From contig JAHFWL010001018.1 in assembly GCA_021292165.1 (NCBI GenBank), positions 1-64,000 of the forward strand: a DNA stretch of 64,000 nucleotides. Reading direction: 5' to 3'. The position numbers were made by a program, and so were the translations under genes. The first letter of the stretch is position 1. Each line of letters starts with the position of its first letter. Source of the stretch: Shinisaurus crocodilurus. Taxonomy: Eukaryota > Chordata > Lepidosauria > Squamata > Shinisauridae. The notes beneath the pieces are model-generated. The model did not search any database, was not told where the DNA came from, and saw only the letters and a program-made list of their open reading frames with translations. Of this stretch, positions 19,598 through 28,273 are shown piece by piece.

Positions 19598-19962
19598 CCT
19601 CACATTTCTGGAATTGTTCCCGGTGTACGTCGCTGTGCATATTTGGGCGGAACAACTCTCCAATTCCGTGGTACATTTTCCTCTGTGACAATCAGGCCAC
19701 CGTTCAAGTAGTTAACTCACTTACGTCAAGAAACAACAACGTTATGTGTTTAGTAAGGGCTATCACAATGCAGTGCCTCCAATTTAATATTCTGTTCCGA
19801 GCCCGACATGTGCCCGGGTTAGACAACGGAATCGCCGATGCATTATCTCGAAATCAAATGCAAAGATTTAGACAGCTAGCCCCATGGGCTTCCGAACTTC
19901 CGCTAATGATGCCAGACTATCTTTGGCAGATTGGAGGTCTGCGGCTGAAAATGCCATCATGA
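19567..19962 (+). pseudogene. Ngaro RNase H, C-terminal part
   Basis: From about 19680 the frame reads CDNQATVQVVNSL and RHVPGLDNGIADALSRNQ, the usual RNase H motifs with catalytic aspartates. The section 19590-19680 is open in a third phase, so at least two small indels separate this from the upstream RNase H start. The stop at 19960-19962 precedes the recombinase region. Confidence 0.8.
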
Positions 19963-20077
19963 GTTCCCTGGCGCCCAGTACGCGGGCGGCCTACAACAGG
20001 GCAGGCCTGGTAGGGAATTTCATGACTTCAGGGTAAAGAACAGGGTACCCGAGGCATGGCCCATACCAGTCGAGCAG

Positions 20078-20839
20078 TTGATACAATTCTGTGTGTATGC
20101 TAGGAAGAAAGGGGCATCCGTGCGCACCCTTAGAGCTAAGAAATCAGGCTTGGCCTTTTTAGCCAAAGCCAGGGGCTGGGGCGACAACACAAGGGATTTT
20201 AGGTTGAAGAAGATGTTAATGGGATGGTCTAGGCAACCCCCCCCTTACCGGATGCCAGACCCCCCCATATCACCAGAAATACTTATGGGCTTACACGCTC
20301 AATGGCCAGTCTTATGTAACTCCAATTACGAAGCAATTCTCTTCCACGCCACAGCATTAACAGCATTTTTTGGTGCATTCCGGGTATCTGAGCTGGTGCT
20401 TAGGTCCAGAACAGATACATCAAGCTGAGCCCTGCAATACGCTGATCTAATATTCAATTCAACAGGAGTAAAGATTCACCTGCGCAGGTCAAAAACCGAT
20501 CAGCTAGCCAGGGGGACTGACATATTTCTCTATCACGCTGCGGAGGCAGAACTGTGCCCGGTTGTTGCATTGCGCACATATATCAGCAACAGGGGGCAAA
20601 AGGATGGTCCGCTTTTCCAGCATGCGGACGGGTCACCACTCACGAAGTTCCAGTTCTGGTCTGTGGCCAAATTGGCACTGGGAGCATTGGGGCTGGGGGA
20701 CAAGCGCTTCGGAACACACTCATTCCGTATTGGGGCGGCTTCCACGGCTGCAGCGGTGGGCTTCCCTGCTGACAGAGTACAGGCAGTGGGGCGCTGGCGA
20801 TCTCAGGCATACCGGTCTTATGTGCGCAAATTCCTATGA
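20078..20839 (+). pseudogene. Ngaro tyrosine recombinase (one stop)
   Basis: A YR of the phage-integrase fold would insert the circular cDNA. The N-terminal SAM-like DNA-binding region is at 20095-20300. The first catalytic Arg is in the FRVSELVL motif (about 20376-20399), HSFRIGAAS supplies the H-x-x-R pair (about 20719-20745), and the tyrosine nucleophile is in the final SQAYRSYVRKFL. A single in-frame TGA at 20426-20428 breaks an otherwise open 254-codon frame, so inactivation may be recent. The stop codon overlaps the next start as ATGA. Confidence 0.88.
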
Positions 20840-21510
20840 AAGATACTGCGGCCTCTGTTTTCTTTATTGCAGAACGTTCAGGGGCCAAACCGGTACGGGT
20901 TCTGGTGTGTGGACACAGCTTCGTTTTCTGGGCGGCTCGAAGGGCTGCAACTTCGGGCCAAAGAACCCAGTTAGGTATCGGTCCAATGGCGGAAATCCAC
21001 TGGTTGGGACGCCGGGGCTTAAGGTGGCAGAACCTACTTAACACCCTGTTCCGGTCTGGCTTCAATAAGCAACCCCCGCACCTGCTGGTGCTGCATCTTG
21101 GGGGGAACGACATGGGCTTACTCAAGAGTAAGGCCCTTGTACTGCAAGCGCTTGCAGACTTTCAGATCATCAAAGAAAGATGGCCTGCGGTGCAGATCGT
21201 CTGGTCGCACATCTTACCACGCTACCGCTGGAGGGGCAACGCAAACCCCAGAATTATGAACAGAGCAGCCAGAAGGGTTAACAGAGAAATTGTAAAAGGA
21301 CTGGGGGGCGAGGGCAATACTGTACCCCATCCTGATATTGTATTGGCCCGGAGGGAGCTGTACCGCATTGATGGAATCCATTTGTCTGATGAAGGTAATG
21401 ATGTATTTATCAAGGGCCCTGCTGGAACTCGTTCCGGGCAGGTGGGGGAGAGGGGACTAAGCAAGCGCTGGTCCCTCTCTGTGGCGGGTAAGTGCGGGTT
21501 AGGGTATTGA
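20836..21510 (+). CDS. SGNH hydrolase of Ngaro element
   Basis: An open frame of 224 codons. Block I is VCGHSFVFW with Ser28, block III is LHLGGNDMG (residues 89-92 GGND), and block V is DGIHLSDEGNDVF with Asp179 and His182, so the Ser/Asp/His set of SGNH/GDSL-type hydrolases is complete. Homology fades after about residue 192, and the last 30 residues look non-homologous. The ATG at 20836 overlaps the recombinase stop by 4 nt, implying coupled termination-reinitiation. Vertebrate Ngaro elements are known to carry such a protein. Its substrate and role are unknown. Confidence 0.8.
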   Translation: MKDTAASVFFIAERSGAKPVRVLVCGHSFVFWAARRAATSGQRTQLGIGPMAEIHWLGRRGLRWQNLLNTLFRSGFNKQPPHLLVLHLGGNDMGLLKSKALVLQALADFQIIKERWPAVQIVWSHILPRYRWRGNANPRIMNRAARRVNREIVKGLGGEGNTVPHPDIVLARRELYRIDGIHLSDEGNDVFIKGPAGTRSGQVGERGLSKRWSLSVAGKCGLGY

Positions 21511-21989
21511 TAGGGTGAGGTGAGCATCCCTGGCACCATTCAGGTGACAGGCGGCTTCAAGATGCCTCAGATGGATGGGTCAGTAGGCTCAGACAGCTGG
21601 GGATCAGGAACGCCTGTGAGGCCTTTGTTCTCGCCAAGCTTGTTGTCATGAGACTCCGAGAGGGAGCGACGCAGCAAAGGCTCCCATCACTGTCAAGTGG
21701 AAAATGGGGAGGCGGCGGATTCATCGCCACCTCCTGGTTTTGGATGCTCCGCCCAATTGCACAACTGAGCGGCCTACGAGGCCAGAATAGAATAACCCGC
21801 ACTCTATCCCTTTGCAGTTCATTATATGTAAATAAACGTGGCCCAGTTAAACACCAACTGAGTGTCCCGACTCTTCATTTCCCCCCTGTACGTCCGCAAT
21901 GAGTTGATTCCAAGACAACCCATGGAGGAGTATTAAAGGGAAAATATGTCTTCCAATCATTGGTATGAGATAGCAGATAAGCCTTATGA

Positions 21990-22770
21990 CAGGGGTCCTC
22001 AAACTTTTTAAACAGGGGGCCAGTTCATGGTCCCTCAGACTGTTGGGGGGCCAGATTATAGTTTGAAAAAAATATGAACGCATGGATCAAGTAAAAAAAA
22101 AAGGACCGCGGTCCTTTTTTTTTTTACTTGATTAAATGGAAAGTTATTCAATTAATAATAAATAAATTATAAATTATTTTGCTGTCTAAAATTGAAATAC
22201 ATTTTAAAAAGGAATAGAAAGGCTTGATTTGCACACTGCACATATCTTATTTGTAGCGCAAAGAAACAGGAAAAAACAATACAAGGATCACAGCCTTAAA
22301 AGCACAAACAGAATAGAAAGGCTTGATTTGCACACTGCACATATCTTATTTGCCCACCCCGTCATCGCAGAATGGTCCTCCGGGCACTCCGCATCAGCAT
22401 GGTAACGCGGCGGCGCGACTCCTCCGGAAAGGGGCAGCAGAGCGCCCACCTACCGGGCCGGGAGGGGGCCAAAGGGCAGAGTTTGCTGCGGCCAGCGCAC
22501 GTGTTCCTTTCCGGCCCCTGCTTCCGGTCCGCCTCTCAGCTGTTCGGCGGCCGCGCCTCTCAGCTGTTTATTCCCCAGGGGAAGCGGGCGTACCTCAGCG
22601 GCTTGGCGGGCGCGCCGCTCTGGGGTTTCCCCCCACGCCTTTCTTCCCAGTGGCTTACTCTGGCATGGCGGATTCCCAGCGGGCAGGAAGCCTCTAGATC
22701 GGCCGCCGGGCCAGATAAAAAGGCCCGGCGGGCCGGATATGGCCCGCGGGCCTTAGTTTGAAGACCCCTG
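21990..22770. mobile_element. hAT element ('CAGGGGTCCTCAAACT')
   Basis: It starts CAGGGGTCCTCAAACTTTTT and ends TTAGTTTGAAGACCCCTG, giving imperfect inverted repeats with the ends typical of a widespread hAT group. The flanking 8-mers (CCTTATGA, TATTAAAG) do not match, so the TSD is lost or the copy is rearranged. The centre is GC-rich (22370-22740). A local hairpin of 'aaaaaaaaaggaccgcg' type lies at 22090-22130. Confidence 0.75.
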
Positions 22771-22787
22771 TATTAAAGGGTTCTGCC

Positions 22788-23147
22788 AGCCAAAGTGCTG
22801 CTCAGGCACTTTGAAGGGGCTGTCAGGGGCTGTCAAAATGTGGATCACAAAAGCCAGCTGTCAAGCCGCCGATCTCTGAAAAAACAGGGGGGAAAGGGAA
22901 AGAAGGATGCAGCCAGCCTGAAACTGCTCGCAGTCACCACAGGCAGTTGGGAGACGAGTTGGTCTTCCTGTGGTGTCCCCTGTGATACCTCCTGGAGGAC
23001 CAAGAGGGGGGGAGCGGGAGGGAGGGGTCTAGGAACCCACAGTGAGCCCGATTGTCTGTCGGGCTCACTGTGGGTTGTCATGCCAATAACCAACCCACCA
23101 TACTTATTGCCAGGGTGGGTTAGCGTAGCGTGTGAACGCGCCCATAG
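22788..23147 (+). mobile_element. 'GTTCACACG' DNA element, right half
   Basis: It aligns in order with 47905-48288: 'gcactttgaaggggctgtca', 'agccagctgtcaag', then a hairpin AACCCACAGTGAGCCCG...GGGCTCACTGTGGGTT at 23035-23077 and an end 'gcgtgtgaacgcgcccat'. It is the right portion of an element whose full form is at 47029-48288. Confidence 0.7.
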
Positions 23148-23149
23148 CT

Positions 23150-24235
23150 TTGTTGCCAGTCTTGTAATATTTAGTAGTAACATTTAATAGCATGGTGGGG
23201 GGGAAGAGAAACAATTTAAACACAACAAGACTCCTAATAGATGGAGAAAGATAAGAGGAGGGGAAAAAAGAATCCAAGAATAATCCCAGGATGAGAGAGG
23301 CTCAGTTCCAAACAGGAGGAGGAGGAGGAGAAAAAGCTCCCTACTGACATGAAGAAAAGACGTTGAGACTTGCAAAACATGAGATTTCCTCTGCCGGCCC
23401 AGTAGCTGGGTTCACACCAAGAAGATAATCCCCAGCAGCTACAGGTGTCTGAAAAGGTTTGAGAGAAAAGTGAGGCATGGCAGGGACAAAGGCAGCTGGG
23501 AAGCGAATAAAATACTGCAGATTCTTTCTTCTCTCTTGCTGCCTCTCAAGCTTTTGCGAACGCACACCGTTTATCTTTCCTACCTATCAAGCCAATTTAA
23601 GAGCAAGTTTAAAGCCAACAACTTGTAGTGGACAAGAGGAATAAAAAAGAAGGGGGGGGGGAGAAACCTGTTTCCAACAATTGTAGAGATTAAAGTAGAG
23701 GGGCGGGACGGGAGTAGCCCACGATGCATCAGACTACACCGTCATCTCAGCTGAAGGTGGGTCCTGCCCATTGTCGGCATAAGGCTCCCAACAGATTCCC
23801 CAGGAGGGAAAACGGCCCTCAACAAAGAAAAGCTTGCGCACCCCTGTATACGAAGAGTGCTGCGGAGAGGAGAGCTTTCTCTCCACTCTCTCCCGTAGCA
23901 ATCCTGATACAGGTCCCTCTTTCCTCGCTGATAGCGGTGGTGGGAAAAGAACGATCTGGATCAGGGTCTCAGAGAGTGGCACGGTTGGTGAAAAATCGCC
24001 GGGAATTTGGGGGCCAGCCGGGGCCCCTTTGAGGGCCTCAGATGAGGTCTTATGGAGCCACAGGTTGTGTACCCCTGGCAGAGCTTATTTCAATGATGAA
24101 TGAAGGAGGAAAACACCAAGAGCTAATTGCATGAATGGAATTAGTGCGTTTCTTCTTGGCCATGGTAGTTTGAAGAGGCAATGGAAGGAGTAACATGTCG
24201 GGCTTTACTCAGAGTCTGATGGACATTCTAAAGCC
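23150..24235. other. Unassigned region with hAT-end remnants
   Basis: No gene was recognised. Two pieces that look like hAT ends occur: 'gcgcacccctgtata' at about 23836 and 'gagccacaggttgtgtacccctgg' over 24055-24078. They may be the borders of a degraded element of about 250 bp. Confidence 0.35.
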
Positions 24236-24239
24236 ATGA

Positions 24240-24500
24240 TAAAAATTAGTAAAACAGCAGCATAAACAAAACAGTAAAAAAAACAACATAAAACCGTTCA
24301 CACCAGAACATTCAGCATAATCCAGCACTTAAAAAAAGTAAGTCTTCTTTCTGGAAGAAGCTTATATAACAAGGGGGGAGGGAATCTAATCTCCCAGGAC
24401 AGAGAGTTCTGCCGGTGGGTGCCAAAACAGAGAAGGCCCTGCTTGGCAGAGCTTTTTGAGTTGCTCTTCGGTTGCATCATGCTAAAAGCTGCTCTATGCA
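24240..24500 (-). repeat. L2/CR1-like LINE 3' untranslated fragment
   Basis: The sequence 'acagagagttctgccggtgggtgccaaaacagagaaggccctgc' (in two pieces) resembles the block at 44360-44412 and a repeat I associate with L2-type LINE 3' regions in lizards, read in reverse. No coding remains. Confidence 0.4.
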
Positions 24501-24709
24501 AGATGGCGTTTCAACTGAAAGGCACTGGAGGGCAGCAAAGACTGAGAATAACAACCAGTTGGATCAAGGAATAGAACAAGGATCTGAAAAAAAGCTTTTC
24601 CTGCCCCCTCACAAAACAGAAGGAGAAGGGAAGAGACTGTCCTCTGCCATCCTCCTATGGGGTAAGGCCAGCAGGATCAGCACGCTCTTTCCACTCCACC
24701 CAAAAACAA

Positions 24710-25545
24710 TTTAGTCTTCCTCCCGTGCTAAGTTTCCCAAGCACCAGCTCCATTGAAATCAATGTGATTTACTTCTGAGTAAGGCTATTGAAGATAATGT
24801 GATTTGCTTCTGAGTAGACATGCATTTTGGCTCATTTACAGCTTGCTGTTCTTTGGGCAGACGGTTGAAAGCAGCATTCAAAACTTTATTTTTTCAGAAG
24901 GGAGGGGAGGCGCGATTACTCTCCAGTTCACTTTGCAAGAGAGAGAAGCTGTGGGGAGGGAGGGAGGGAGGGAGAGAGGCGGGCTAATTCAGGCAACGAC
25001 AGCGCCAGGTGGGCACACATTAGCTGTGTACTGCGATACGCAAAAACTAGAAACGCCATGATAAAAGTAGTCCAGGAAATTATGGAAGAACGAGAACTCA
25101 AGAGAAATGCAACTGGGACAGAAAAGCGGGGGCATCGCGTGCCTCGCAAGTTACAGAAGTGATTGAGCACGGCAATAAACCTTAGGTGTGGATCCGACCC
25201 ATGTACGGTATCTTATCTGGCTAAGATCCCACAGGAATAGCGGCACAGAGCCTCCAACATCTTTCAGGTAACAGGTGCATCTCTGTCACCTCTGGTGGTG
25301 CTGACCCCTTTTTACAGTTAAAGCCAAGGAACACAGTACTTTTCGGAGTGGTGAACTTAAGCAGAGGATAATAGAGGTTGTTGTAAAGAGAGATGGAGAC
25401 CACACACCTTTTCTCCCAGCAAAACTAATGCAAAGGTAAAAGGCTTCCCTGCAGTTCATTGAGATGCTCCATGAGTCCATACACCCCCTTTTGACTATGT
25501 CTTTACTTGTTTCTCTCCCATCCCCATTTTCCACGCCAGGGGTGG
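24710..25545. other. Mixed old repeats, no gene
   Basis: At 24745-24830 the words 'tcaatgtgatttacttctgag' and 'cttctgagtagacatgcat' belong to the common lizard foldback class. At 25330-25415 a block ending 'agagatggagaccacacacc' is similar to 27790-27885. GGGA repeats lie at 24955-24975. No coding signal was found. Confidence 0.45.
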
Positions 25546-25794
25546 TGCTAGGTCAGGGGTCTGCAACCTTTAAGACAAAAAGAGCCACTTGGACCCGTTT
25601 CCGAAGAAAAAAAAAAACTGGGAGCCGCAAAACCATTGTGACATTTAAAACAAATATAACACTGCATATATTGTTTCTTACCTTAATGCTATATATACAA
25701 AATAATATATACAAAATATTTGCAAAATAATCTGCCCCCCTCACATAAAGTAATAATGCCCCATCCTGTGCCCCACATATAAAATGTAATAATT

Positions 25795-25868
25795 TCCCCT
25801 ACCTATGCACCCAACATAATCCACCAGCGAGAGCTGGTGGATTATGTTGGGTGCATAGGTAGGGGAAA
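25795..25868. repeat. 74-bp palindrome
   Basis: 'ataatttcccctacctatgc' is mirrored by its complement ending at 25872, with the centre near 'ccagcgagagctgg'. It lies inside the hAT at 25554-27283. Confidence 0.85.
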
Positions 25869-26559
25869 TTATCAGCTGACGGATGATGGGGGTGTTGCTG
25901 GTGGATGATGGGATGCCACCAGCAACATCCCCCCCCCCCAAGCAGTAGCATCCCGTCATCAGCACCATCCAGCAGTAGCACCCTCATCATCCACCAGAAA
26001 CACCCTCCATGTGGTAATAGCACCCCTCATCATCCATCAGCAGGATTTGCTGGTGGATGATGGGGGTGCTACTGCTGGGGGGAGGGTGTTGCTGGTGGAT
26101 GATGAGGGTGCTACTCAGGCCTGTCTTTAATGTGGGGCAAAAGGGGCAGCTGCAACAGCTGGAGGCACCCTCCCATCCCCGCAGCGATATTGTAATTTGT
26201 GTTTTATTCTTCTTTATAACCTGTTTTGGATTGTTTTTAAGAAATGCAGGGTTAAAAAAGCAGTTAATAAATAAATAAATTTATGGAGATATTATTTTGT
26301 TCTCTTGTCATTAGTTTTCCAATAATTGGTACATGAATCTTTTCCCCCTTGTTTTCTGATAACTATTACTGTTTTCACGCAGGCCTACCTGCCTCCTCGC
26401 CTGCTTGTGCTCTCCGCGGCGAGCCGGCCGCGCTGGTCCCTCGACACGCTGGACCCCGCGCTATGTTTTTGGCGGGGGGGGAACTTTGGCGCGTGCAGGA
26501 GCCCTCCTCTCTTCTGCCGCTCACCCGCTCGTGTCCCTGCTGCCGGGCGGGGGGGCTTG

Positions 26560-26814
26560 CTGCCGCCTCCTCCGGAGGCTGTCTCGCGTCCCTGCTGCCG
26601 GGTGGGGGGGGCTTGCTGCCGCCTCCTCCGGAGGCCGTCTCGTGGGCCTGATGCGGGCGGGGGGGGGGCGCTGCCGTCGCCGCCGCCGCCGCCGCCAGGT
26701 TTGAGGCAGGCCCGAGCGCCTGCCGAGTCCTAAAGACGGCCCTGGGGAGGGGGCCTTGCTGCCTCCTCCTCCGGAGGCCGTCTCGTGGGCCTGATGCCGG
26801 GCGGGGGGGGCGCT

Positions 26815-26860
<46 letters not shown>

Positions 26861-27190
26861 GGTTTGAGGAAGGCCCGAGCGCCTGCCGAGTCCTAAAGAC
26901 GGCCCCGGGGAGGGGGCCTTGCTGCCGCCTCCTCCGGAGGCCGTCTCGTGGGCCTGATGCCGGGCGGGGGGGGGCGCTGCCGCCGCCGCCGCCGCTGCCG
27001 CCAGGTTTGAGGAAGGCCCGAGTGCCTGCCGAGTCCTAAAGACGGCCCCGGGGAGGGGGCCTTGCTGCCGCCTCCTCCGGAGGCCGTCTCGTGGGCCTGA
27101 TGCCGGGCGGGGGGGGCGCTGCTGCTGCCGCTGCCGCCGCCGCCGCCAGGTTTGAGGCAGGCCCGAGCGCCTGCCGAGTCCTAAAGACGG
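26560..27190 (+). repeat. GC tandem array with CCG expansion
   Basis: The marker GGGCCTTGCTGCC begins units at about 26751, 26914 and 27058. Each unit carries 'cctccggaggccgtctcgtg', a G-run, a CCG/CTG tract, 'ggtttgagg.aggcccgag' and 'gagtcctaaagacggcc'. Unit length varies (about 163 and 144 bp) mostly through the CCG tract, which reaches about 14 uninterrupted CCG/GCC units at 26817-26859. Confidence 0.85.
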
Positions 27191-27283
27191 CTGCCGCGCC
27201 AACATTTTTGCGACAAAGCGGAGCCGCGGCAAAGGTTTGAAAGAGCCGCATGCGGCTCCGGAGCCGCGGGTTGCAGACCCCTG

Positions 27284-27374
27284 TGCTAGGTACTGAAAAG
27301 ATTTAGGGCTCAGGCCCGCGGGACCAAAAAAATGTGCCCAAATTTGCATATGCAGATTTACACATACTCTAAAG

Positions 27375-27418
<44 letters not shown>

Positions 27419-27967
27419 TGTGTCTTTAAAGAACCCTGTCTCCTTAGGACACCCTTATTGGTAAAAAGGGATGTATGGACAGGGGAGAGGAGGACATTTG
27501 ATTTCAGAAAAAAACCTCAGGCAGAAAGATTCAAGGGAGGCAGCAGGAGGCGAAGCACATGTGGGCAAAAAGCCAGCTCATCCAGGGGCTCAGATGTAAC
27601 TGAGAGCCTCAGGTCCCCTGTACCTTTCTTTCAGCAAGTGCCCATTGACAGTAGGGTGGTGGGGGCCAGATGGCCTCCTAGAGATTCGGGACTCCAAATG
27701 AAAGATTCAAGGCTCCAGCCCCCCTAACACCACCTCTGTTGCAGGCAGAGCCACCCAGAGAAGCCGCAGAAGAGGACCAGCTACACCTCTGAAAGCTCTG
27801 TGGCCTTTCAGTCCTTCTTCCAAGAGTGGTGGGCTCAAGCAGATGATAGGGTGGCTGTACAGAGAGATGGAGGCCACACACCTTTAAAAGTAATTTAAAT
27901 TTAAAAGTAACCATGATATAAGAAGCAGAGTATGGGTCACTCTTTTTTCCATAGCTGAGATAAGAAG
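27284..27967. other. Flank with microsatellites and dispersed repeats
   Basis: It contains (TC)n at 27376-27401 running into (TG)n at 27402-27423. A reverse-complement copy of the repeat at 15930-16014 plus 16766-16815 sits at 27635-27735. A block at 27790-27885 is shared with 25330-25415. No gene. Confidence 0.5.
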
Positions 27968-28085
27968 TCAAACCCAGCTTTGCATGCAATGATACCAGGT
28001 TCAGTCCTTGGCATCTTCAGATACAACGGGAAAAGGCTCCTGTCTGAGACCCCTATCAGCTCTGTTGCCACTCAGTGTAACATCT
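27968..28085 (+). mobile_element. Degraded tRNA-type SINE
   Basis: 'tttgcatgcaatgataccagg' and the B-box-like GGTTCAGTCCTTG correspond to the SINE at 11560-11755, with the 3' body shortened. Confidence 0.5.
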
Positions 28086-28114
28086 GGGGTGGAGAACCTG
28101 TCCTTGGTCTAATG

Positions 28115-28249
28115 GAGTGTTTCTCAACCTTGGGTCCCCAGATGTTTTTGGCCTACAACTCCCAGCATGCCCCAGCCAGCTATGCTGGCTGGGGCATGCT
28201 GGGAGTTGTAGGCCAAAAACATCTGGGGACCCAAGGTTGAGAAACACTG
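28115..28249. mobile_element. Palindromic hAT MITE, copy 4
   Basis: The 135-bp inverted repeat has an exact TSD GTCTAATG at 28107-28114 and 28250-28257. Both arms carry the private variant AGTGTTTCTCAACC near the tips, again matching each other better than other copies. It lies about 40-55 bp upstream of where CR1 homology starts. Confidence 0.93.
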
Positions 28250-28273
28250 GTCTAATGGCATGCCGTTCTCTGG

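Larger units (their letters stand above)
17380..21900 (+). mobile_element. Ngaro-like tyrosine-recombinase retrotransposon
   Basis: The order is Gag C-terminus with CCCH finger, RT, RNase H, tyrosine recombinase (YR) and SGNH hydrolase, all on +. YR instead of a DDE integrase defines the DIRS order. The SGNH hydrolase is known from vertebrate Ngaro elements. A polyadenylation signal AATAAA lies at about 21832. The split direct repeats expected for Ngaro were not located, so the outer limits are approximate. The copy is inactive: it has a hAT insertion in RT, stop codons at 19238 and 20426, and frameshifts in RNase H. Confidence 0.85.
25554..27283. mobile_element. 1.7-kb hAT with internal tandem amplification
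   Basis: It starts CAGGGGTCTGCAACCTTTAA and ends GGTTGCAGACCCCTG. TSD TGCTAGGT at 25546-25553 and 27284-27291 is exact. Inside are a 74-bp palindrome (about 25795-25868), interleaved direct and inverted 'ggtggatgatg' repeats (25840-26115), a nested hAT-like start CAGGCCTGTCTTTA near 26117, and a GC tandem array at 26560-27190. The long minus-strand frame at 26375-27349 is an Ala/Pro/Arg product of the GC array, not a transposase. Confidence 0.9.

Noticed and set aside
21990..22770. Exact TSD for this hAT
   Set aside because: The flanking 8-mers CCTTATGA and TATTAAAG do not match, so only the inverted ends support the call.
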